Assembly: GCA_002437575.1 (NCBI GenBank)
Contig: DJQK01000036.1
Coordinates: forward strand, 1,779 to 15,799
DNA: 14,021 nt
Direction: 5' to 3'
From: Clostridiales bacterium UBA6388
GTDB lineage: Bacteria; Bacillota; Clostridia; Oscillospirales; Oscillospiraceae
The position numbers and the translations under genes are program-made. Position 1 is the first letter of the stretch. Every line of letters begins with the position of its first letter. Below are positions 6,593-13,470 of the stretch, in pieces. The notes beneath the pieces were generated by a model. The model was not told the DNA's origin. It saw only the letters and a list, made by a program, of their open reading frames with translations, and did no database searches.

Positions 6593-7627
6593 TCAAATGC
6601 CGTAGTTGTCAACGTCTTCCTGGGTGATGGTGGAAGCGTCAAAGCCCTTCTCGTCCATGATGATGGTCTTTTCAGCCGGGGTCTTGCCAGCTTCCAGATC
6701 CTTGATGATGGCGTCGATGTAGGAAGCCTGGAAGGGGTTGCACTGGCCGTCGTAGTTCCAGTTGCCGGCGAGCAGCTCTTCAAGCGCCCACTTGTTGCAG
6801 TCGAAGCCCATGACGATGACGTCCTTGCCCACGCCGTGAGAGATGTTCGCCTTGTCAAGTGCTGCGACAGCGCCCTTTGCCATGTCGTCGTTCTCTGCGT
6901 AGATGACGTTGAATTCCTTGCCGGAGTCGATGACGGACTGAACGATCTGCTGGGCAGTCTCGGCGTTCCACTCAGCGGTCTGCTGGGTCACCATGTTCCA
7001 GTTGTCGTTGGCAGCGACCTGCTCGTCAAGAGCGCCCGTGCGGCCGATCTGCGCAGCGGAGCCCATAACGCCCTGGATGTGGATGATGTTGTAGGTGTCG
7101 AGGTTCTGAGAAGCCAGCCAGTCAACAGCGGTCTGGCCTTCCTTTGCCATGTCGGAAACGATGGAGGCAACATACAGGCTCTCGTCAGCGTCGATGGTGC
7201 GGTCGAAGAGGATGACCTGGATGCCGGCGGCCTGTGCATCCTGCAGGACGGAATCCCAGCCGGAGGTACCAGCGGCGGAGATCAGCAGATAGTCAACCTC
7301 GTCCTGGATGAACTTCTGGGCAGCAGCGATCTGCTCGTCGTTCTTGAGGCTGTAGGCGAAGGAAGCGTCATAGCCGTTTTCCTCGGTGAACATCGCCTTC
7401 AGGTCCTTGTCGTTGGCGGTGCGGTAGCCGGATTCGTTGGGGTCGTTGTTGATGATGCCGACCTTGATGAGCGCGCCATCGGAAGCCTCAGCGGCCGTTT
7501 CGGTGGAAGCCTCGGCAGCGGTCTCGGTGGAAGCCTCGGTGGAAGCCGTCTCGGAGGACTGCTGCGCGCAGGCGCAGAACGTTGCGATCATCGCAATCGC
7601 CAGAAGCAGAGCAAGAATCTTTTTCAT
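6593..7627 (-). CDS. Sugar-binding lipoprotein (Peripla_BP_4, YtfQ-like), orphan
   Basis: This 344-residue protein is a predicted extracytoplasmic substrate-binding protein of a ribose/galactofuranose-type ABC importer. It has a lipoprotein signal (MKKILALLLAIAMIATFCAC) with C20 the likely lipidated cysteine, then a low-complexity S/T/E/A linker (22-50). The type 1 periplasmic binding fold covers about 54-335 (IKVGIINNDPNESGYRTAN, DYLLISAAGTSGWDSVL, VIYAENDDMAKGA, QCNPFQ). A longer reading from a GTG at 7642 exists, but GAGGA 8 bases before the ATG at 7627 fixes the start there. No permease or ATPase gene adjoins it. It is divergent from a GntR/LacI-type regulator, which probably controls it. 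The ligand is likely a sugar but unproven. Confidence 0.9.
   Translation of the reverse strand: MKKILALLLAIAMIATFCACAQQSSETASTEASTETAAEASTETAAEASDGALIKVGIINNDPNESGYRTANDKDLKAMFTEENGYDASFAYSLKNDEQIAAAQKFIQDEVDYLLISAAGTSGWDSVLQDAQAAGIQVILFDRTIDADESLYVASIVSDMAKEGQTAVDWLASQNLDTYNIIHIQGVMGSAAQIGRTGALDEQVAANDNWNMVTQQTAEWNAETAQQIVQSVIDSGKEFNVIYAENDDMAKGAVAALDKANISHGVGKDVIVMGFDCNKWALEELLAGNWNYDGQCNPFQASYIDAIIKDLEAGKTPAEKTIIMDEKGFDASTITQEDVDNYGI
7481..7537 (-). repeat. 24-bp imperfect tandem repeat encoding the lipoprotein linker
   Basis: Units of 24 bases start at 7481, 7505 and 7529 (the last is partial), each beginning GGAAGCCTC on the plus strand. They encode repeats of EASTETAA in the flexible linker between lipid anchor and binding domain. 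Such repeats can change copy number and so linker length. Confidence 0.75.
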
Positions 7628-7645
7628 GATTTGTTTCCTCACTTT

Positions 7646-8075
7646 CAGATTGTTTTATTGTGGTCGCGGTTCAGGCGTTTGCCTGTCATGGCTCTATTAA
7701 AGCGCGCGAAAGCGAAGAAAACAATCTGACGAACAGCTTCCGGCAAAAATTCGGCGCACTGCGCAGACAGGTTGTGTGGTTTTCTCGCTGAAAACGGACA
7801 GCTTTTTCAAAAGCTCCGGACTTTTTGCGCGGAAAGGTTCGTTTTCTTCCGATTTTACATCCCGTTATGTTTGTGATTTTCAGGTTTCGCACGCCACAGT
7901 TCCGGAAGACCGCGCTGCGCCGCCCGGGAAAAACGACGGGCAACGGATGGTAATGGTTTGATATTTTCCTGTATATGTATGAAAATTTCCGAAAAAAATC
8001 AGAAAATTTCTGCGCAGTCTGCAAAACAGCGGAAAAATCTTCGCGCGCGCTCTGCATATTCCAAAGAAAACGAAC
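7646..8075. promoter_or_regulatory. Two pairs of inverted GWTYGTTTTMTT motifs between divergent genes
   Basis: Four related 12-mers lie here: GATTGTTTTATT (plus, 7648-7659), GATTGTTTTCTT (minus, 7726-7715), GTTCGTTTTCTT (plus, 7837-7848) and GTTCGTTTTCTT (minus, 8075-8064). The first pair is part of a perfect 12-bp inverted repeat TCAGATTGTTTT/AAAACAATCTGA (7645-7656 and 7718-7729). The second pair is a perfect 12-bp inverted repeat. One copy overlaps the -35 region of the lipoprotein promoter and another sits just upstream of the regulator promoter, so they are candidate operators. The 510-bp gap also holds palindrome AGCTTTT-TC-AAAAGCT (7800-7815) and a direct repeat GAAAATTTC (7981-7989, 8002-8010; 21-bp period). 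No convincing gene was seen in this gap. Confidence 0.5.
7696..7724 (-). promoter_or_regulatory. Candidate promoter of the orphan sugar-binding lipoprotein
   Basis: Minus strand TTGTTT (7724-7719, 3/6), a 17-base spacer, and TTTAAT (7701-7696, 5/6), about 68 bases before the ATG. The -35 box overlaps one of the inverted motifs of this gap. Confidence 0.45.
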
Positions 8076-8085
8076 AACTCCGGCG

Positions 8086-8114
8086 GTGAAGTTTGGAAGC
8101 TTCTGTGCTACAAT
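8086..8114 (+). promoter_or_regulatory. Candidate extended -10 promoter of the GntR/LacI-type regulator
   Basis: TGcTACAAT (8106-8114) is an extended -10 motif with a 5/6 hexamer. The hexamer 17 bases upstream is GTGAAG (3/6). The start codon is 23 bases beyond, after a GGGAGG ribosome binding site. Confidence 0.55.
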
Positions 8115-8137
8115 AAAAGCGGAAGGGAGGGCTGCGC

Positions 8138-9205
8138 ATGACGCCAAAATATGAGCAGCTGGTCGAAACGCTCCGGCAGACGCTGCCGCAGTGGTACGCG
8201 GACGGGCAGCGGAGGCTTCCGGGCGAGCAGGCGCTGGCCGCGCAGTTTTCCGTCAGCCGCCAGACGCTTCGGCAGGCGCTGGCCGTGCTGGAGCGCGAGG
8301 GGCTTCTGGAAAAGCGGCGGGGCAGCGGCAGCTATCTCTGTCCGGCGGCAGCCAATTTAGATCGGCGCATCGCCGTGATCGCGACGTCTCTGAGCGACTA
8401 CATTTTTCCGTCTCTGCTCAAGGACATTCAGGCCTGCCTTTCCGCGCAGGGCTTTTCCGTCGTCATCCACGCCACGGAAAACTCCATCCGCCGCGAGCGC
8501 GAAATTTTGCAGCAGCTGCTGCTCGAGCCTCCGGCGGGGATCCTGATCGAGGGCTGCAAAACGGCGCTGCCGAGCCCGAACGCCGAGCTCTATCTGGCGC
8601 TGAGGCGCCGCGGTACGCCGCTGACGTTCCTGCACGGAAGCTGCCGCGAGCTGCCGGAGGCGTTCTGCGTCGGAGACGACAATTACGGCGGCGGGTACTT
8701 ACTGGCCGGGCACCTGATTCGAAACGGGCATAAAAAAATCGCCGGAATTTTCAAATCCGACGATGCGCAGGGGCCTGAGCGCTACCACGGCGTGGTCTGT
8801 GCGATGCGCGACGCGGGGCTTTTCCCACTCGATGAAAATTTTCTCTGGTTTTCCAGCTTTCAACGCCATCAGCTCGTCGAACTGCAAGACGAGTCCGTGC
8901 TCCAGAGCTTTCTTCGCCAGCAGCTGGGCGGCTGTACCGCCGTCGTCTGCTACAATGACGAAATTGCCTTTCATCTCATCCGGACGCTTCTTCGCGCGGG
9001 AAAGCGCGTGCCGGAGGATATCGCCGTCGTGAGCTTTGACAACAGCTACTACAGCACCTTCGGCCCCGTCGGCATTACGTCCGCCGGACACGAGCCCCAC
9101 GCGATGGGGCATGCGGCAGCGGAGAACCTTCTCGATCAGATCCGCCGCCAGCCCTGCCGGAGCGTCCGGCTGCCGTGGACGCTGGTTGAACGGCAGAGCG
9201 GGTAA
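8138..9205 (+). CDS. GntR-HTH / LacI-type sensor transcriptional regulator (AraR-like)
   Basis: This 355-residue protein combines an N-terminal GntR winged helix (about 4-68; RRLPGEQALAAQFSVSRQTL then RQALAVLEREGLLEKRRGSGSYL) with a C-terminal periplasmic-binding-like sensor (about 77-353; RIAVIATSLSDYIFPSLLKD, GYLLAGHLIRNGHKKIAGIF, DIAVVSFDNS). This is the AraR architecture, in which sugar binding releases the repressor from DNA (family knowledge). The start follows GGGAGG by 8 bases. It points away from the orphan sugar-binding lipoprotein across a 510-bp gap, so it is the natural candidate to control that gene and itself. The inducer is unknown; arabinose should not be assumed. The gene ends before a strong terminator. 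Confidence 0.9.
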   Translation: MTPKYEQLVETLRQTLPQWYADGQRRLPGEQALAAQFSVSRQTLRQALAVLEREGLLEKRRGSGSYLCPAAANLDRRIAVIATSLSDYIFPSLLKDIQACLSAQGFSVVIHATENSIRREREILQQLLLEPPAGILIEGCKTALPSPNAELYLALRRRGTPLTFLHGSCRELPEAFCVGDDNYGGGYLLAGHLIRNGHKKIAGIFKSDDAQGPERYHGVVCAMRDAGLFPLDENFLWFSSFQRHQLVELQDESVLQSFLRQQLGGCTAVVCYNDEIAFHLIRTLLRAGKRVPEDIAVVSFDNSYYSTFGPVGITSAGHEPHAMGHAAAENLLDQIRRQPCRSVRLPWTLVERQSG

Positions 9206-9212
9206 AATAAGA

Positions 9213-9246
9213 CGTGTGCATCCGATTTTGGATGCACACGTTTTTT
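9213..9246 (+). terminator. Strong intrinsic terminator, probably bidirectional
   Basis: Perfect 11-bp stem CGTGTGCATCC / GGATGCACACG around a GATTTT loop, followed by TTTTTT. On the minus strand the stem is followed by TCTTATTTTA, so it can also serve the converging binding-protein gene that ends at 9253. Confidence 0.92.
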
Positions 9247-9252
9247 ATGCGT

Positions 9253-10249
9253 TTAATAGATGCGTTCGGCAAGCAGCTCATCGGTGATCTGGTCGGCAGT
9301 AAAGAGGGCTTCTGAGACGTAGGAGAGTTTCTCGGGCGTTTCGCCGCGCTCGAGCTGCTCGATGATTGTGCGCACGCGAGGACCGTGCAGGGGATTGCAT
9401 TCGGCGCACAGATCGATCTTTCCGTCCTTGCAATACGAAAGCGCCCGGCGCACTGCGTCAAACGAGATGAGCGTCACGCCGCCAGTCCCGTAGGAGATGC
9501 CCAGCTCGTCCATCGCCTGCATCACGCCGAAGCACATATTGTCGTTTTCACAGTACACCACGTCCGGCGCGGGATTGCTTTGCAGATAGGAAAGCGTCTC
9601 CTCATAGGCCTTGGCCTGCGTGAAATCGCCGTTCAGTTGCGCGGTGATCGTCCACGTTGTATGCTTTGCTGCACCCGCTTCCAGCGCCGCGCTGCGCTGG
9701 AGCTGCGCCGTTGAGCCGGGCGTCCCCTGCAAATGCAGGATCTGCACGTCCGTATCCGGCGTCCCACGCGCAGCCAGCGTTTCTGCCAGCCACGAGACGG
9801 CCTCGTCGGCGGTTTTCCGGAAGTCCGAGCCGACCCAGCTTGTGTAGAGCGACGCGTCGCTGACCTCTACCTGCCGGTCGACGATAATGACCGGGATATC
9901 TGCCGCGCGCGCCTCTTCCAGCACGCTCTCCCAGCCGGACTCCGTGACGGGCGCAAGCACGATGTAGTCCACATCCTGCTGGATAAACGTGCGGATGGCC
10001 TTGAACTGGTTTTCCTGCTTCTGCCGGGCATTGTCGATACAGCAGCTCAAAGCCGTTTTCCTCGCTGAGCGCTCTCGCGCATGGACTCGGTGTTGGCGAC
10101 CCGCCAGTCCGACTCCGCGCCGACCTGCGAAAAGCCGACGGTGATGAGCGTCGTCTCCTCCTCCGGCGTCTGCCGGACATAAGGCATGCAGCCGCTCAGA
10201 AGCAGAAGAGCAACAGCGCACAGATAACCAGAAGCATCAGACGTTTCAT
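9253..10249 (-). pseudogene. Sugar-binding lipoprotein of the sensor cassette, frame-disrupted
   Basis: The restored protein is a Peripla_BP_4/YtfQ-like lipoprotein of about 330 residues. It begins MKRLMLLVICALL with a lipobox LLSGC, then TLITVGFSQVGAESDWRVAN, then ARQKQENQFKAIRTFIQQDV, and ends with the typical SFDA and ECNPLHGP motifs. Three breaks are visible. One is in the signal peptide (about 10197-10218; one base missing, or a two-base CT duplication). The others are one-base excesses near 10070 (RES|LSEENG) and at 10036-10039 (ELLY|DNARQ). Removing the last two restores exact alignment with the related lipoprotein encoded at 6593-7627. From about 10035 to 9253 the frame is open. Its ATG overlaps a TGA in the kinase reading (ATGA at 10249-10246), suggesting coupled translation with the kinase. 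As written the gene cannot make the full protein. Confidence 0.8.
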
Positions 10250-11675
10250 GTCGTTCTCCTCCCTTCGGATGGGAAAGCGCAGCGTGACCGTCTGTCCCGG
10301 AATTTACCTCGCTTTGCAGCTCCATCGAGCACTGCTCCGCCGTATAAAAGCCGCAGCCGGCGATAGACCGTCCGCAGGCCGAAGCCGACCTGCTCCTCTG
10401 CGTCCATACTCTGCCGCAGCTGCTGCAGGCGTTCCGGCGGCATGCCCGCGCCGTCGTCGCGCACGGTGATGCGGACGCATGGCCGTCCTCCATGCGCGGC
10501 GTCAACGAGAATATGCCCCAGACCGCGGCGCAGCTTGATGCCGTGGTAAAGCGCGTTTTCCACCAACGGCTGAAGCGTCAGCTTCGGCAGCATACACCCG
10601 CGCAGCTCCGGCTGGACATGGATCTCATAGCGCAGAATATCGCGGTAGCGCACCTGCTGAATTTCCAGATAGCTGCGCACGTGGATCTCCTCCTCGCCCA
10701 GCGTAATGATATCGCGTCCCTGGCTCAGAGAGCTCCGGAAAAAATTCGATAAGGCTCGTGACCATTTCGACCGCCTGCTCGTTTTTTCCGGTCTCCACGA
10801 GCCAGATGATCGTATCGAGCGTATTGTAAAGAAAATGCGGGTTGATCTGGCTTTGCAGCAGCGCCAGCTCCATGGCGCGGAGCTTATTTTGCTCGAGCCG
10901 GTTGAGTTCCATCTGCTGCTGCAAATGCTGCGCCATCTGCTCGAGGCTGTTGCTGAGCGCCTGCAAGCGTCTCATCCTCTGCGACGACAGGCTCCCGCGC
11001 GGCAAGATCGCCCCGGCCGATGGACTGTGCGCGCTCGCACAGTGCGTAGATCGGCTGGGTGATGCTGCGGCTGATCGCCGCCGAGCGGCGCATGAGAACG
11101 ACCACAAGCACCAGCGCCCCCACGGCGACCAGACCCAGCTCCAGCCAGAGCCGGGCAGTCAGCGCCGCCTGCAGGGAATCGAGATACCCCGCCTCATGGT
11201 AGAGATAGGTGTAAAAATACTGCTGAATGAGCTCGGTCAGAATGTAGATGTTGGACTCCAGCTGCTCCATTCTTGCCTCGTAGCCGTCCGTCTCGGTGAT
11301 CTGTACGATGCGCTCGCGCAGATTCTGGCACAGATTGATGGCGCTTGTGATCGCCTTCCGGCTCTGCCGGTCCTGCGTGCCGGCAAGAAGCTCCTGTGCA
11401 AGCGCCGTCGCCTCGTCGACCTCCTGCAAAGGAAGTGTCTCACCGTAACTGCTGTCGATGACGTAATAGTACATTTTGAGGTCGACGTCCTCCTTGAAGT
11501 TCTGGTTGAACTGGGAGGCTCTGACGATGTTGGCGGTAACGACAGAATACTGCCGGTTATGCAGCAGTAGAATTGCCAGCGTTGCCGCAAGGATCACGCA
11601 TACGAGCAGCAGCATGCTCCACAGAAGCCGCCGCAGCGTTCCGTCCAGCGATGCGTGCGCCTCATTTCGCTTCAT
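10246..11675 (-). pseudogene. YesM-type sensor histidine kinase, frame-disrupted
   Basis: The restored product of about 475 residues has TM1 (about 18-38), an extracytoplasmic region of about 140 residues, TM2 (LGLVAVGALVLVVVLM), HAMP (RSITQPIYALCERAQSIGRG), the phosphoacceptor box LLQSQINPHFLYNTLDTIIW, the N box LTLQPLVENALYHGI and the G boxes DDGAGM and GFGLRTVYRRLRLLYG. Breaks, each explained by one extra base, lie at 10965-10966 (DETL|QALS), in a run of six A on the plus strand at 10739-10744 (IEFF|RSSL), near 10338 (LYG|EQCSMEL) and near 10292 (SGT|TVTLRFPI). In the restored last frame no stop appears before the binding-protein start, so a further indel at 10246-10262 is likely. The start MKRNEAH (11675) has GGAAG 6 bases upstream and overlaps the response regulator end by 14 bases. 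Confidence 0.85.
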
Positions 11676-13281
11676 GCCCATCTTCCTTTCCCGCGCGGTA
11701 GCTGCTCGGCGTGCAGCCCTGGGTCTTTTTGAACAGGAAGCTGAAATAGCGCGGGTCGCGGTATCCGACCTCGTAGGCGACCTCGCTCGACCGCTTGCCG
11801 GAATAGCGCAGAAGCTCCTTGGCACGCTCCATCCGCTTTTCCGTCAGATATTCCACGAACGTCTGTCCCATTTCCTGACTGAACACGCCTGAAAAATAGT
11901 TGGGGCTGATGTTTGCCGCCTTCGCCACGGCGTTGAGCGACAGATTCTCGTCGGTAAAGTTCTGGTCAATATAGCGCAGCGCTCGCTTGAGCATGGATTT
12001 ATACTGGTTGCCGGATTCCTCCTCGCGCAGATCGATGGCGCGGCGCAAAAGCGCGGCGCAGTTTTTTTGCAGCGTCTCGCGGTCGACGTCCGCCTGAAAG
12101 GTCTGCGACGGCTCCAATGGGCGCAGAAATTCCTCCTGCGAATAGCCGAAGCTTTTTGCCGTGCGGATGGCGCTGAACCGGAGCTCCAGCAGCACATACT
12201 GCCGGAAGAGCATCGAGTCGAGCGCATTTCCGAAGGACGCGAGATATTCCGACACGAAATCGGGGATCTCCTCGCGCATACCGGCTTGCAGAAAATTCCG
12301 GATGATGGCGGGGTCTGCCTTGCTGGCGTCGATCTCGTCAAGCGCCGGAAGTGCGCCGCGCTGCGGTTTTTGTAGCACGTCTGCCGTCAGCACATGCTGC
12401 TCGGGCAGAAGATGGCGGTAAGACAGGATCGTATGCGCTCTTGCATAGCAGCCGGGGAGCTCACTCAGACGGGTGACGGGCTCGCTGACCGCCGCGTACC
12501 ATGCAAGAGACGTGTCCAGCCCGCAGCGGCGCTGGATATTTTCCAGGCACCGCGTGACCGCTTCGTCCAGTCCCGCAGCGCTCCCTTTTACGATGATGCA
12601 GTAGGTCATGAGGTTGCACCGGAACAGCAGATACTCGCCGTAGCGCAGCAGATACGCCATCAGCTCCTCGAGCCGGTCGGCCAGCGTCTGGGAGTATTCC
12701 GCCGCGCCCCGGCTCTGCAGCGTCAGCAAAATGACGGTGTACCCCTCGGCGTCGATGTCGATCTGCAGCTTTTTGGCCTGCTCATAGATCTCCGACACGC
12801 GCAAAGAGCCGGAGGTGACCTGCTCAAAGAACTTGCGGCGGGCATACTGCTCATACTCCCGCCCTTCCTGCTGGAAGCGGCGCAGATAGGCCTTCTGCTC
12901 GCGTTCCTCGTCGATCTTCCGGCTGACATCCTCCAGCGTTTTCAGAAGCGACGTCTTTGTCACAGGCTTAAGCAGATACTGCTCCACGCCGATCTCAATG
13001 GCCTCCTGCGCAAACTCAAAGTCGTTGTGTCCGCTGATGAGAATGATTCTTGTCTCCGGCAGTTCTGCGCAGACAAGCTTGCTGAGTGCCAGCCCGTCCA
13101 TAAACGGCATTTTGATATCCGTAATCAGAATGTCCGGGCGCAGCTTGCGGATCTGCGGCAGCGCCAGCTCGCCGTCCGGCGCGTCGCCGCAGAATTCAAA
13201 CCCGTACCGCGCCCAGTCGATGCACTCGCGCAGCCCCTCCCGCACGACGCATTCATCCTCCACCAGAAAAACCTTCAGCAT
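11662..13281 (-). CDS. YesN-type response regulator with AraC HTH
   Basis: This 539-residue protein has an N-terminal receiver (about 1-125) with phosphoacceptor D55 (ILITDIKMPFMDG), acidic pocket E8/D9, S83 (LISGHND) and K105 (LLKPVT). A middle region of about 300 residues follows, and the C-terminal AraC/XylS HTH covers about 430-531 (LSLNAVAKAANISPNYFSGV and EVAYEVGYRDPRYFSFLFKK). The frame opens earlier at 13308, but GAGGTGAT just before the ATG at 13281 marks the real start (MLKVFLVEDE). It is the first gene of the cassette, and its 3' end overlaps the kinase start. It should be phosphorylated by that kinase and activate sugar-uptake genes. The regulator itself is intact while both its partners are broken. 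Confidence 0.94.
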   Translation of the reverse strand: MLKVFLVEDECVVREGLRECIDWARYGFEFCGDAPDGELALPQIRKLRPDILITDIKMPFMDGLALSKLVCAELPETRIILISGHNDFEFAQEAIEIGVEQYLLKPVTKTSLLKTLEDVSRKIDEEREQKAYLRRFQQEGREYEQYARRKFFEQVTSGSLRVSEIYEQAKKLQIDIDAEGYTVILLTLQSRGAAEYSQTLADRLEELMAYLLRYGEYLLFRCNLMTYCIIVKGSAAGLDEAVTRCLENIQRRCGLDTSLAWYAAVSEPVTRLSELPGCYARAHTILSYRHLLPEQHVLTADVLQKPQRGALPALDEIDASKADPAIIRNFLQAGMREEIPDFVSEYLASFGNALDSMLFRQYVLLELRFSAIRTAKSFGYSQEEFLRPLEPSQTFQADVDRETLQKNCAALLRRAIDLREEESGNQYKSMLKRALRYIDQNFTDENLSLNAVAKAANISPNYFSGVFSQEMGQTFVEYLTEKRMERAKELLRYSGKRSSEVAYEVGYRDPRYFSFLFKKTQGCTPSSYRAGKEDGHEAK

Positions 13282-13298
13282 TTGATCACCTCTCCCCC

Positions 13299-13327
13299 AT
13301 TGTATCATTCTTTTCCGGCCTTTGGAA
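13299..13327 (-). promoter_or_regulatory. Weak candidate promoter of the response-regulator operon
   Basis: Minus strand TACAAT (13304-13299, 5/6) lies 17 bases after TTCCAA (13327-13322, 3/6). The start codon is only 17 bases downstream, so the leader would be about 10 bases and the site is uncertain. Confidence 0.35.
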
Positions 13328-13349
13328 GTAGTTTTTCACACCTTCGGCG

Positions 13350-13362
13350 GTTTCCCGGAAAC
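13350..13362. promoter_or_regulatory. Short palindrome between divergent promoters
   Basis: GTTTCC-C-GGAAAC is a perfect 6-bp inverted repeat around one central base. It sits between the candidate promoters of the response regulator and the methyltransferase, as an operator would. No regulator can be assigned. Confidence 0.3.
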
Positions 13363-13366
13363 AGTG

Positions 13367-13395
13367 TTGCGCTCCGGCGGCTGCTGTGATACACT
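13367..13395 (+). promoter_or_regulatory. Candidate promoter of the methyltransferase gene
   Basis: TTGCGC (13367-13372, 3/6), a 17-base spacer, and TACACT (13390-13395, 4/6). It is 75 bases upstream of the start codon. A terminator-like hairpin follows at once, which makes this promoter doubtful. Confidence 0.35.
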
Positions 13396-13401
13396 GAAAG
13401 T

Positions 13402-13424
13402 GGCCCTTGGTGGGGCCGTTTTTT
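13402..13424 (+). terminator. Terminator-like hairpin upstream of the methyltransferase
   Basis: GGCCC (13402-13406), TTGGTG loop, GGGCC (13413-13417), G, then TTTTTT. No plus-strand gene lies upstream for it to end. It could block stray transcription, or be a leader hairpin if transcription starts at the promoter just before it. Confidence 0.45.
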
Positions 13425-13470
13425 CGGGAGTTTGGTTAGAGATATCTAATTTAGATTTGGAGGATGGGCG

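Noticed and set aside
6584..7729. 381-codon plus-strand open frame opposite the orphan lipoprotein
   Set aside because: Antisense shadow rich in D, V, G and L without domains. The minus frame encodes a complete lipoprotein with signal and start signals.
7789..7804. Possible catabolite-responsive (cre) site TGAAAACGGACA
   Set aside because: Only the left half fits the cre consensus; the right half does not mirror it.
7686..8147. 153-codon minus-strand open frame in the divergent intergenic region
   Set aside because: It starts with TTG inside the regulator's start region, has no ribosome binding site, shows no recognisable motif, and runs through both candidate promoters.
9253..11675. Programmed ribosomal frameshifting as the reason for the broken kinase and lipoprotein frames
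   Set aside because: There are at least seven separate breaks, mostly outside slippery sequences and without nearby stimulatory structures. Programmed shifting uses one site per gene.
12394..13389. 331-codon plus-strand open frame opposite the response regulator
   Set aside because: Antisense shadow with no domain. The minus strand has an intact receiver and AraC domain.
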